From positions 1,612,001 through 1,676,000 of the forward strand of contig JALJCQ010000004.1 in assembly GCA_023091665.1 (NCBI GenBank): a stretch of DNA of 64,000 nucleotides. The letters run 5' to 3'. The position numbers and the translations under genes are program-made. The stretch is from Pythium myriotylum. Lineage: Eukaryota; Oomycota; Peronosporomycetes; Pythiales; Pythiaceae. Below are positions 21,032-31,428 of this stretch, one piece after another (the stretch's first letter is position 1; each line of letters opens with the position of its first letter). The notes beneath the pieces were generated by a model. The model did not search any database, was not told where the DNA came from, and saw only the letters and a program-made list of their open reading frames with translations.

Positions 21032-23748
21032 ATGACGCCAGCGAACCAGATCGACTCGGCTCGCCCATCCCCCTCCGACCTTGACTTTGCGGGTGAGAAC
21101 CCTCCCGCGCAGCTGCTCCGTCCCGTCTCTGCACAAGATTCGGGAAGTCTCACCCATTGTGAGCCACCATCTGGTCCGGATGGTGCCAGTGCGACAGCTG
21201 ACGACCCTGCGACGCCTGCGCCTGTGTCTCACGTGACTTCGAAGTCAGTGAATGCGCAAGCCTCAGCCAGCTCCGCCACGACTGCTACCTCCGCGGTTGA
21301 CGACGCCGACGCTCCTTCAACCGCCGACGGACCCGCCTCTACCGCTCGCATCGTGGACGTCGGTGCCGGTATGACGGTGCTCGTGACAGGCTCCGCTCCG
21401 GTGGCGTCTGGTATCGAGATCTCCGTTGCGCTTTCCAGTTCGATCGATTCGCCCGCGAACACTGGGACTACTGCTGTCTCCGGTGGTGGCAACGACGACG
21501 ACGACTCGATGATGGCCGCGACCTCGCTCCAGCTCAGTCTCGCCTCGAGTCCCGACGAATCAACTGTTGAAGACTCGACTACGACTGATTCAACCCCGGA
21601 TCCGATTCTGGATGCTCAGCAACCGCCTGCCAGCGCGGCAGGCGCGACGCCTTCGCTTGGTGCTCTTCTGCACCGTCCGACCGAGATCCGCCGCGACCGA
21701 ATTCCCGTCTCGGCGACCAGTCGTGTGGTGCTGCCTCGACCGTGTGCGGCTGACATCGAGGCGATCGACGCGCTGTACGAGAACGGTGGTGACTGGGCCT
21801 CGCTATTCACGTCGGTTGAACAAGCGCGCCCGTACGAGCTTCCACGCGCTCGCTACGTCATGACCATCGACACTGGTCGCGCGTTCGAACGTACCGGCAT
21901 CAACAAGATCATGGCGTCTTTCCTCAAGGAGACGGGAACCCCGTGGTCACCGAGCAGATCAAGCTTCAAGAACTCGGCCAGATCTCCAAGGGTCGTGGTG
22001 GAGAAATCCGCGTCAAGGTCAAGTCGCGCGCTGCGTGTGAACGCCTTGCGCGCCAGGAAGTTAAGATCCTCGGTGGCAAGTACATGTTCCAAGACTTCGA
22101 CGTCCTCGCCAATCGCTTCTACGTCGACATCTCCAGCGTCGACAGCAACTTCGACAACGAGGGTCTTCTGCGCGCGTTCTTCGAGATCGGGAGTGAACCG
22201 ATCTACGACACGCTCCGCAACGTCAACCTCGCGTCCGGAATGACGACAGCAACGTGGCGCGTCTACTTTCGCAGTGCAACCTGCCCACGAGCGCTGTGTG
22301 TACAAGGCTTCACGTGCGACCAGGTCGTCTTCGGCAGTCGCATGTATCCAGCTCTGGCGTGTGACGCTGCTTTCCCGTCCCAGCGACGTGGTTTTGGTCA
22401 GGTGTCGCCCCACGCGTTGGACTTGGACAAGCTCAGCATGCCTACTCCCCCAGCAGCAGTGCAACCGTCCGAGCCGGCTGCACCGACCTCGTACGCGGAT
22501 GCAGTGAAGAACGGTATCTCGCAAGCGGAGTCCAAGTCGCAAGACTCTGCAAGCGTCATCTCGGTCGGTACGCACGCGAGATCGCTGTTGACGCCTCCAG
22601 GTAGTCCGCACCCAGGTGCCAAGTCCCTGCCGCCGCCACCACCGCCACTCGGTCTGCCAGCGTCCAGCCCGGATCACCCGGACAACAGCACCAAGTCGAC
22701 CAAGTCGAAGGGCAAGCGATCGCGTTACGCTGACGACTTTGCCGACATGTTGCAGAAGGCGCGACCGAAGCCCGTGCAAGGAATCGCGACGAGCAACTAC
22801 TTCGAAGTGTTGAACTCCATCGAGTTCGAACTCGACTGTTGCAACGCAGCGCTCACCGAGTCGAGCCTGTCGCGATTCCAGATCGTGCCTCGCAAGGTCA
22901 AGGGCCCCGACACGATCAAGACCAGCAAGGAGTCGAGTCACTTCTTGACCAAGCACCACACTCTGGTCATGAAGACGAAAGAACCGACGTCCATTCAGGA
23001 GATCCTGGCCGAACTCGAGACGACCGAGCCTACCGCCGACCTCCAGCTCCAGTCGAACTACATCGCTGCTGCTGACGTTCGCGCGGAGTCACTTCGGAAG
23101 ACCCTCCGCAACACGGCCAACCCAGATACGATCGGTCATCTTGCCGGTGGGAAGTCTCCGCTCGCGTTCAACTCGGTGCTCCTCGGCGAGATGAGTGATC
23201 TCAGCGGCAACGTCAAGGAACTCGCACAGCTCCACATGATCAATCGTGTGTTGAGCGCGACCGATCCGAACTCGTGTACAACCTTCGCGCACAAGTGGGC
23301 GGCGCACTACGGTGAGAAGTTGCCGAAAGATCGCAATGACATCTTCAAGACGACGGGACGGTGGTATCGCGATGAGCGAATGTCGGCGCTCTTGCGAGCT
23401 ACGTGTGCTCTCTCGTTGTTTGAGCTGATGCTAATGTGCACGGCACCTCAGATTTTCCAGAATGACATGTGGATCCAGCGCCTCGCCGGAGCTCCAGTCG
23501 GGTGGATTCCAGCACTCAACGGTCGTCTGCTCCATCCCAACGTGTTGTTGGCACTGCTGCGCTCCGACCTGGGAGCGCAGATCTTCGCCGTGTGGGAGAA
23601 GATCCAGTGGCAAGGAGAGCTTCTCGACGACCTCGAGTATCTTCGTACGTGCGGCCTGTACTTCTCCGATGACGAAGCGGTTCTCCAGCTCACGTCTGTC
23701 AACGGCGTCGCGACCCTAGGTGCCGGGGCGCTCTGCCTCGACTGCTAA
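21032..23748 (+). pseudogene. LINE ORF1
   Basis: Start chosen at the ATG of 21032 (MTPANQIDSARPS), 95 nt inside the element. The first ~300 residues are Ser/Thr/Ala/Pro-rich and disordered-looking. At about 21940 a single-base change in a C run shifts the frame, after which a structured, RRM-like region follows (GEIRVKVKSRAACERLA, ANRFYVDISSVD, ATWRVYFRSATCPRALC). A Pro-rich linker (about 22620) and an all-alpha-looking C-terminal part end at the TAA of 23746-23748. ORF1 proteins of L1-like elements bind the element RNA and form the transposition RNP. No CCHC knuckle was seen. The frameshift may be a sequencing error, since both sides read well. Confidence 0.72.
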
Positions 23749-26700
23749 AGCGGCGGAGGCGGACGCGGCCGAGGTCTCGTGGGAGAACATCAGTCTCTTG
23801 ACGGTGAACACCAACGGGATCAAGAAGAACGGCCACCTCCTGATCGAGAACCAGCTTATCAAGAACAGTCTCTCATGCGTCCAAGAGACCAAGCTGCGCG
23901 GCTCTCATCATCTTGCAACGCTCCAATTCCACCATGACTCAAGATTCCAGCACCGCCTTTTCGTCAGCGACAACAACGCGCATAGTCCAGTTACTGTTGC
24001 TGCACGATCCGGTGGTGTCATGACGGTGCTCCGCTCCGACTTTCCCGGCTTCCATTCTGCCTGCGAACAGCCCACGCTGACCATTCCAGGTCGCAACTTG
24101 GTCGTCAAGGTCGTCGCGAACGGTGCTCCGATCTACATCCACAACGTGTACGCGCCTGTGGACAACCTCGAGAAGAAGGAGTTCTTCGAAGCGCTGCCGT
24201 ACGAAGTTTTTGAAGACGATGCGACTCACCTCGTGCTCGGAGACCTCAATACTCCCCTCGACCCGCTCGTCGACGCATCAGATCGAAGAACGACGGGATC
24301 GACTGGAGGCAACGCGTGCGTAGCGTTGGATTGGAGGAGCGTCTTACGACGCTCCTCCAATCCGGGCAAGGTGTGGCACAAGTGGAAGAAGGACATGCGT
24401 CGTCAGCTCCAGGCTCTGCAACGCAAGTTGCAACGCCAGGGAGAGACTACGATCGCAGAAGCTCGCCAGGCACTTGCGCAAGCGGCTAGTGCATACCGGT
24501 CGGATCGAAGCGACCTTGCGCAGACAGTGTTCCAGACCGCACTGACGGCTTACCAAGACAGCATCAACTCGGCGCGGCTTTACAACCAAGACTCAGCTTT
24601 CGACTTCCAGGCTCAACACGCGGAGGGGTCATCCAAGTTCTTCTTCCGACCGCTGGACGGATCCTTGCGGAGAGTCAGCATCGAAGAAGTGCGGCTTCAA
24701 GACGGCTCGGTCTCGAGCAACCCCGCGGATATTGCTGCTGTCTTCGGTCAGCACTGGGGCGGTATCATGGGCGACGTTGAGCGCAGTAGCACTGCTGTCC
24801 AAGAACCCGACCAGAGCCAGATCTACCGGATGCTCAACACGATCGACCGCCAGCTGTCCGAAGACGAGCAGAGTATTCTCAACGCTCCGATCACGGCGGC
24901 GGACCTCGCCAGTGCTATCAAGAAGATGCGTGCATCGTCAGCGCCAGGGATGGACGGGCTTCCAGCTTCGTTCTACCAAGTGGCTCCTGACGTGTTCGGT
25001 GAATGCCTCGAGATCGTGTTCAACTACCAGCTTCAACGGGGGGAGCTCCTTCAGTGCCAGCGCAAGTCGGCTATCAGTCTGCTCCACAAGAAGGGATCCC
25101 GGGCCGATCCAGGCAGCTACCGTCCGATTGCCTTGATGGGTGTTGACGTGAAAGCGCTGTCGAAGGTCCTCGCGTTCCGACTGCAGTTGTTCCTGACCAA
25201 GCTCGTGCACCAAGACCAGAAGGCGTTCGTGCGTGGGCGCTCCCTGCATCACCACGTTCGCTTCGTGAGTGATCTGCAAGACCTGGTCACGGCGCGCGAC
25301 GAAGAAGCTTACGCGATGTTCCTCGACTTCGAGAAGGCGTACGACCGCGTGAACTGGAACTACATGTTTCAGGTGCTCGACCGGATGGGGTGTGGGGGAG
25401 CGTTCTCGGGGTGGGTGAAGCTCCTGTACACTCGGCCACACGCACATCTCATGATCAACGGCTTCGTGCAAGACCCTCTCTGCCCAACGCGCGGTGTCAA
25501 GCAAGGCGATCCGTTGTCGGCGCTGTTGTTTCTGCTCGTGATCGAACCGCTCAGCAACTTGCTCCGCCAGCACGAAGAACATGGGGTCTGCTTGACAGCG
25601 GATGCCACAGTCACGAGTGTCTTCTTCGCCGATGACTCGACGCTGCTTTCGGGGTCTATCGCAGGTGTTGAAGCGCAACTCGAGCTGGTCGAAGAATATT
25701 GCCAAGGATCAGGCGCCAAGCTCAACGTGAACAAGTGTGTGTTGATGTCGCTGCATCGAAAGCGACGATGTCCGGGAATACCAGGCGTGCATGTTCTCGA
25801 CGAAGACTCCACGGTCAAGTTCCTCGGTCTCCTGTTCGGGCAGCGACGTACTGCCGATCGGATCGTCGAAGACCTCGATCGACGCTTCTTCGACGGATTC
25901 AAGCAGTGGTTCCGGCGCGCACGCACGCTCCAAGGTCGGCTTCTTGTTGCCCAGACCATGGTGCTCTCACGACTGTGGCACTACACCGCCCACGTAGCTG
26001 TGCCGCCCGGACGAGTGAAGAAGTGGCAAGCCGCGCTGCATCGCTTCGTCTTGAGTCGGCGATATGAACGCGATGCTCGGCACGTTCAGCTGATCTCGAA
26101 TGAATTCGTGAATCTGCCGCGCGAGTCCGGTGGTCTCCAGATCCCAAGTATTGAAGGTGCGCTCAAGCGGCAGGCACTGCAGCTCTTGCTCCAGTCCACG
26201 GCAGCATCGACGTCGACGACCGGCAACTGGACTCTAGCAGGAGTCGAGCTACTACGGATCAGCCTTCCGCAGTGGGGTAAACAGAGACCACTCGACTTTC
26301 TCTACGTCAGCCCGTGGCGGACTCGGGACGTCATCGCGTGGGACCATCTCTCTCCGTGGTGGCGTGCGGCCTGGAAGACTTGGTACACTGCCAAGTGGTC
26401 AGTGTCGTGGCTTGACCTCCCTTAGGAGGAACGGCTTGCATCAGCACTTGACCAGCCGATCTGGTTCCACGGCAACAAGACTTTCCAGTTCCTCCCTGCT
26501 AGCCGCTTAGATACAGCGCAGACCCAGCATCGCTCTCTCGGCATGGTCGCGGAACCGCAGCGAAGTTTCCGACGGCTTGTCGCTCGTGTCTTTCAATTGC
26601 GCTCCCTACGTGACTTTGTCGGAAGCGGTGACTGTTGGCCAAGTGCAACCGAGTTTGCAGAACGGCACGTCGACTACACCCACGGCGCCGTCACCCCATA

Positions 26701-27592
26701 CCGACAGTACATCTGGCTGCTCAAGCTGTACGAAGAAGCAACACAGATATTCGAGCGTCTTTGCACTCTATGCTCTGTCCCAGTCGCAGCAATGCTACCA
26801 CCAACACTCGAGCATCTCGAACCGCGTGTCGGCGTGAAGATCAACGACCGTGTGTGCTGGGCGCCGCGCATTCCACGATCCCAGCTGCTCCGTCTTGTTT
26901 GGCAAGCTCCAGAGACGACGAGAACACATCCGCTGTTCTTTCATGACTCGCGAGCACCGACAGACATGGTCCTCCGTTTTAACAAGTTACGCAAGCGTCT
27001 GCGGGTGTTACTTCTCCCGATCTATGAAGATCTGCAGTTCCGCTTGGCGTACGGCTTGTTACCGACAAGATCGCGCTTCTCGTTCATGACGGTGTCGAAT
27101 CCAAGCATCGTGTACTCTGTTCGCCAAGGCTGCAACGCGGTGGAGACGGCGCGTCATTTGTTCTTCGAGTCTGTGCTACCGACCGAGATGTGGCGGGTTG
27201 TCTTCCGTGATTGGTCGGTGTTCTTCACATCTACACCCTCCTGGGTCGACATTGTCTTCGGTAAAGCCATCAGCGTTGCTCCCGTGTGGAAGGATCACGC
27301 GGAAGAAATCCAAGACCTGTGGCAAGTTGTTCGTGTTGTGGTGCTTCATCTGTTGTGGATGGAGCGAAATGCGCGACTGTTCCAGGGAAAGGCTTCGATG
27401 CCAACAGTCGCAGCACTGCGTGTGGCGTATACGACAGTAGGTGCTCATGTGCGTGCGTGTCTTCGTCGGGTGTATGATGATGTGCAACAAGCTTCGCTTC
27501 GGGTTGTGTTATCAAGTCTCCAGTCTACGCCTTCGCTCGGTGCCTTCATGCAAAATAACATGGGGTTGTTTGCAATTCGCTTTTTGGCATAA
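23720..27592 (+). pseudogene. LINE ORF2: endonuclease and reverse transcriptase
   Basis: The frame overlaps the end of ORF1 by 29 nt and has no ATG near its start; the first codon after the TAG at 23717 is GTG. An APE-type endonuclease is visible (ISLLTVNTNGI, CVQETKL, IYIHNVYAPV, LVLGDLNTPLDP), but its C-terminal half with the catalytic His is missing; the break coincides with a 36-nt hairpin at 24328-24363. The reverse transcriptase follows at residues about 400-680 (SAPGMDGLPASFYQ, GSYRPIALMG, MFLDFEKAYDRVNW, RGVKQGDPLS and the catalytic FFADD near 25625). A single in-frame TAG at 26423-26425 precedes a further ~390 residues ending at 27592. The enzyme would nick the target and prime cDNA synthesis on it. 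Confidence 0.87.
24328..24363. other. Perfect hairpin at the endonuclease deletion junction
   Basis: A 16-bp stem, GGATTGGAGGAGCGTC and its exact complement, with the 4-nt loop TTAC. It lies exactly where the endonuclease motif series stops and the downstream connector (NPGKVWHKWKK) resumes. Confidence 0.85.
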
Positions 27593-27728
27593 AAGCAAAT
27601 ACGCGCTTTTCTTCTACTGTGTTGCGGAGGTGTTGTTCCTCTATCGGTTTCGAAGCTCGCCTTGAACACAAGCCAGAGGAGACCAGCGCGGCCGAAGTCA
27701 ACCACCGGAATTTTAGACCACAAGGCAA

Positions 27729-27810
27729 GTGTCCAAGGCGGGGATCGAACCCGCGACCATTGAGTTGGCAACCCGAGTCGAAACCGACCGAGCTTCCTAC
27801 AACATTCTGA
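27729..27810 (-). repeat. tRNA-derived SINE-like sequence in the LINE 3' region
   Basis: On the minus strand a canonical B box (GGGTTCGATCCC, at 27741-27752) sits in a perfect T arm GCGGG/CCCGC. An A-box-like GGAAGCTCGGTCGG lies upstream at about 27784-27797, and the anticodon-loop-like TTGCCAA would read GCC (Gly). The acceptor ends do not pair, so this is a tRNA-derived head rather than a gene. The region from 27728 down to about 27600 may be its body, with an A-rich end (AGAAGAAAAG). No flanking duplication was found. The rest of 27593-27930 is LINE 3' UTR. Confidence 0.55.
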
Positions 27811-27930
27811 CTGAGTGCCAAAACTCATATCCAGACCAGTCAAGACCAACAGAAGTCAACAAGAACCTCACCAACTAAAGCCACCAACCTCGTCTCATAC
27901 TAGTCAAGTGTATAATATTCATCGACGAGG

Positions 27931-29451
27931 TACACCATTTCCCAGGCAACTTGCGAAATTTACCAAGCAAGATGAAACGTAAGGTTTTACACGATGGATC
28001 CCACGCGAGGTTTTGATGAGGTTTTGTATGCATAAAAAGGGATTTTCAAAGTACCCGAAATTCGCCCATCACTTTTTGCAAGCAAGTTTGGCGCCAACAT
28101 CTCCCGCCCAAACGAGTGGCCATGGTTTGCACTGCGTTCGCGGGCTGCACGCCATTCTCGAACTTCCTCCACCCCCGCCATGCCAAGTCGCCCGCGCCGC
28201 ACCACCGAGGACCGTTACGAGCGCGCAAAAGCCGAGGAGCGTGTGGTGGCAGCCGCTCGTAGCGGTCAAGACTGGAAACTGGCTGCCCTGTACAACGACA
28301 TCTCGCCAACGAAAGCGTATCGGCTGGTCAACGTCGACCCCGACGCACCGCCGAAGAAGCACGGTGGCGTTCGTCACAACTGCGTAAAGATGACCATGGA
28401 GGTCATGTGCAAGATCGAAGAGTACATCGACGAGGACTGTCGTGTGACCCTCGCAGCCATGAAAGATCGATTGTTCAACGATCTGCAAGTCCGAGTGAGC
28501 TTGTCGTCCATCCACAGGGCTTTGCAGGGTATGCTCTACCGCCTCAAGCAAGTACGCATTGAGAAGGCGACGATGAACGCGACCGAGAACAAGACCAAGC
28601 GCCGCAAGTTTGTTGAAGATCTCAACAAGCATATTAGCAACGGTGACATGATCATTTACCACGATGAAACTAACTTTAACATGTATCTGTCACGAGGCCA
28701 GGGGTGGGCGAAGGTCGGCGAACGGGCCACGACGATTCTCCCGCCATCTCGTGGTGTCAACCTTCACGTACAAGGCGCCGTCTCCCCAGGCACTGGCATT
28801 GTGTTGATGAAAACGCATGAGGGGTCAATCAAAAAGGAAGAGAACGCACGATTCGTCGCAGACCTGTTCGTGGCCGCACTGGCTACCGAAGAGTACAAGG
28901 AGCTCGGACCGGGTCGCAAGATCGTGATCGTGACCGACAACGCACCAGCTCACAGCCAGGTTGAAGCTCTCGCTCGTGAGTACCTCCTCGCTGACGGCAT
29001 CGTGAACGGATCCAAGTTAGTGTTGCTGCGTCTGGCGCCGTACAGCCCCATGCTCAACCCGATCGAGGGCTGCTGGAACGTGCTCAAGGCTCGTATGCGC
29101 AAGTTCATCCTCGAGTACAAGGAAGAGCTTCTCGTGCGTGGTGAGTTCGACACGCTCGCAGCGAACCGCATGGCCATCATGAAGAAAGCCGTAGACATCG
29201 CCATGCCGGCCATCACAAGGAACCTCGTGTTGCGTCACGAGCGCCACTGCTCGCGCGCTTGCTTCTTGGCGGAGCGTGGTGAAGACATGGCTCTCGGCAC
29301 GTAACAACACTGACAATCTTGGTTGGAAAAAGTGATGGGCAAATTTTGCTTACTTTGAAAATACTTTTTTATGTACATGGGTGATACCACTGTCAAACTG
29401 GGTTTTTCACCTTGCTTGGTAAATTTTGCAAGTTGCCTGGGAAATGGTGTA
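27931..29451 (+). mobile_element. Tc1/mariner element, apparently intact
   Basis: Flanked by TA (27931-27932 and 29450-29451). The outer inverted repeats of about 45 bp (from 27933 and back from 29449) begin CACCATTTCCCAGGCAACTT and differ at only two positions over most of their length. A second, inner pair of about 37 bp (28042-28079 and 29326-29362) shares the word CGCCCATCACTTTTT or a one-base variant. The element is about 1.5 kb with one uninterrupted transposase gene. It lies in the 3' end of the LINE. Confidence 0.92.
28180..29304 (+). CDS. Tc1/mariner transposase
   Basis: 374 residues, start at the ATG of 28180, no stops. The N-terminus is basic and helix-rich (RTTEDRYERAKAEERV), as expected for DNA binding. 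The DDE core shows the first Asp in IIYHDETNFNMYL, the second in IVIVTDNAPAHS and the Glu in PYSPMLNPIEGCWNVLK. By my count 42 residues lie between the last two, longer than the common 34-41 spacings. Its substrates are the double inverted repeats around it. Length is typical of the family. As the only full-length transposase here with matching ends, it may still be active. Confidence 0.9.
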   Translation: MPSRPRRTTEDRYERAKAEERVVAAARSGQDWKLAALYNDISPTKAYRLVNVDPDAPPKKHGGVRHNCVKMTMEVMCKIEEYIDEDCRVTLAAMKDRLFNDLQVRVSLSSIHRALQGMLYRLKQVRIEKATMNATENKTKRRKFVEDLNKHISNGDMIIYHDETNFNMYLSRGQGWAKVGERATTILPPSRGVNLHVQGAVSPGTGIVLMKTHEGSIKKEENARFVADLFVAALATEEYKELGPGRKIVIVTDNAPAHSQVEALAREYLLADGIVNGSKLVLLRLAPYSPMLNPIEGCWNVLKARMRKFILEYKEELLVRGEFDTLAANRMAIMKKAVDIAMPAITRNLVLRHERHCSRACFLAERGEDMALGT

Positions 29452-29491
29452 GATTAGAGTAGTCATAGTCGTATTAATACAGACACATTCA

Positions 29492-29507
29492 ACTAGACCA
29501 CATGGCC
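29492..29507. repeat. Right target-site duplication of the LINE (5' fragment of tRNA-Pro)
   Basis: Exact copy of 20921-20936. On the minus strand it reads the first 16 nt of the tRNA gene (GGCCATGTGGTCTAGT) and is still joined to the native upstream flank of that tRNA. Confidence 0.92.
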
Positions 29508-30299
29508 GCGCAAACCACTATTTACGACCCCCTCCTCAAACACAACCCTAAGCCTAAATGACCTCTCAAAACACATAACACAAACACACTACACACACAT
29601 CATACCCAGGCCCACAGCAACCATACACACCAATTACAAACACTACCAACACTACCCCCTTCTCCCTCTCCCCCTTACCCTCACACTACTATTACTACCA
29701 CCACACTTCTAGTGCCCACGGACTTCGCGGACCACCGACTTCCTTCGCCGACCCATGCTTCGAGGGCGTCACCCCACGTTACAGCGCCACTGCAGCGCCA
29801 GTACCAAACTAGTATTTCGACATCTACGACTACGGCTTCGTCCGCGTCTATGTCGACTGCGTCCACATCGGCTGCGGTCGCGGCAGCTCGTTACCCGCCA
29901 ATTCAACGCCACGAATCTTATCTTTATTGTTCTACCACCGCGTCGTCGCTCAGCGACCCCGCGACGCGGTTGCCACAACAATCCACCCAAAAACAAACTA
30001 GCCTTCCCCCACAACAACTCCCAACCGATGTATCATCGCGCGCAAGACAAGACACAGCCAGCCGCCGACCCGAATGCATATGGTCGTGCACATCTCGCTG
30101 CGTTCCTATGTCTTCCACGTCTTCGCATCCTCTCATCTTCTCATCTTCGTCTCCGAGAGTGTCGAGTGTCGGCACCTGTCTCTTCGTCACAGCTCCGTGT
30201 CGGCTTGCCAGACCCCGCGCAGCGCGGCTACCCGAAATCCTAGCTCACCGCCTGTCCCCTCTGCACAACACAGCCATCTTCGTTTACTCCTTCGGTGCC
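29508..30299. repeat. Array unit fragment between LINE and chromovirus
   Basis: It matches bases 37636-38427 of the next complete unit (spacer just upstream of the tRNA gene, AC-rich tract, Thr/Ser-coding-like stretch). It ends at TTCGGTGCC, where the chromovirus LTR begins. Confidence 0.93.
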
Positions 30300-30473
30300 T
30301 GGGGAATAATCCCCCCTATACCTGATATCCCTGGTATCTAATACCCATGGATATCACCTACTGAATCTAATAAAAGAGAGTCACTACTTAGGGTAACTTT
30401 TCCCCTAAGTGGACCTCACACGTTATGTACCTACACAACCTAACCTACTTCTGTAACCTTGTACCCCGTTACA
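30300..30473 (-). repeat. 3' LTR of the chromovirus
   Basis: 174 bp, TG...CA on both strands. It differs from 37157-37330 by T/A, C/G and G/C substitutions only. Confidence 0.93.
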
Positions 30474-30486
30474 CCACCCCCCACCC
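30474..30486 (-). promoter_or_regulatory. Polypurine tract of the chromovirus
   Basis: Directly before the 3' LTR the minus strand reads GGGTGGGGGGTGG, the expected plus-strand primer for cDNA synthesis. Confidence 0.7.
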
Positions 30487-31428
30487 AAAATGAGGAACAC
30501 CCTTGTCCCTACTTTAGGAACAGCCGTGTCCTAGAAAAGGAACACGAGACTATTTCAGTACGGAATTTCCGAGGACCCACACGGAAATGGGTACAGACTC
30601 ATGGCGACCATGAGCGCGAAGTCGCGTGTCGATTTTTCGACAACGACTGATCGAGAGCCGCAGCGGCTTGGCGCAACACCTCGCTGCGTCATGAGACGCA
30701 TGCAGACGTGCGCGCGGTCGCCAGCGACCACTGGATCATGACGATCCCCCAAAACTGGGCCATTTTGCCGTCTGACGGCGGCAAGCCAAAATGGCATGGT
30801 CAGACGACCATTGCGAGGCGAGCAGAGCTCGCGGCAAGCCCAAACTTGGCACACACACTCAGTGCGATGGGTTCTTGCCTTGTGCATGCGTACAGACCTG
30901 TACGATGCGAACTCGCAAACTTCGTCTCTTGACGGTGCCCAGAATTGGGTCCAGTCCAATACTGGAGACTGTGGTCGGTGGGTGTCCACCGTGAGTACTA
31001 CCAAGTACTCAAGAGGCTGGCTAGCCTCATCCAGCGACTCAACTGAGTGCGTGGAGTGCGGGGATACCCGTGGCAGTCGAACAACGACGTTGCCGGACAA
31101 CTTCGTGTTGTCGGCCACACGCTCGGGCGTGATGGCTACACCGCAGAGGACTGCTCGGTGTAGCAACACCAAACTGAGCCAGCCGCTCTGGCTTGGTGCG
31201 AGCGTTGTCCAACGCAACCGATGAGGTCGGTGGACACTGTCGAAGCTTCGACTGAGCCGAACGCGGCGTTCTCGCCATCTCATGGCCTTCTGCTTGGGTC
31301 TTGTACCCATGTCTATGATAGACAGGGACAGTCGACTTGACTGAGACGGACCTTCCGTGTGCTCCACTGAGCGTCTTCCTTGAGGAACTTGAGACACTTC
31401 TCATCTTGATGGAGGTGGTCGGTCTCAC
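30487..31428 (-). other. 3' untranslated region of the chromovirus
   Basis: About 0.94 kb between the pol stop and the polypurine tract. A 280-codon open frame on the minus strand (30555-31397) shows no motif and an Arg/Val/Ser-rich, shadow-like composition, so I do not call it a gene. Confidence 0.5.

Larger units (their letters stand above)
20937..29491 (+). mobile_element. LINE (L1-like non-LTR retrotransposon) inserted at a tRNA gene
   Basis: Bounded by a perfect 16-bp direct repeat. It has a short 5' UTR (20937-21031), two ORFs, and a 3' region interrupted by a Tc1/mariner element (27931-29451) and holding a tRNA-like sequence. The end before the right duplication (29452-29491) has no poly(A). 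Without the Tc1 insertion it is about 7.0 kb. It is not 5'-truncated. It has one ORF1 frameshift, one stop in ORF2 and an internal deletion in the endonuclease, so it is inactive as read. Confidence 0.88.

Noticed and set aside
21853..22959. 368-codon minus-strand frame opposite LINE ORF1, and similar shadows opposite pol genes
   Set aside because: These are mirror frames of strongly biased coding sequence; the sense frames carry the recognisable domains.
27729..27810. A functional tRNA-Gly(GCC) gene
   Set aside because: The T arm and B box are good, but the acceptor strands do not pair and the anticodon stem has a mismatch, so I call it SINE-like.
29492..29507. A truncated independent tRNA-Pro copy
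   Set aside because: It is exactly the 16-bp target duplication of the LINE, not a separate gene remnant.
30555..31397. 280-codon minus-strand frame after the chromovirus pol
   Set aside because: No motif, composition typical of a non-coding GC-rich stretch, and no room for a defined function between pol and the polypurine tract. A small accessory ORF cannot be excluded.
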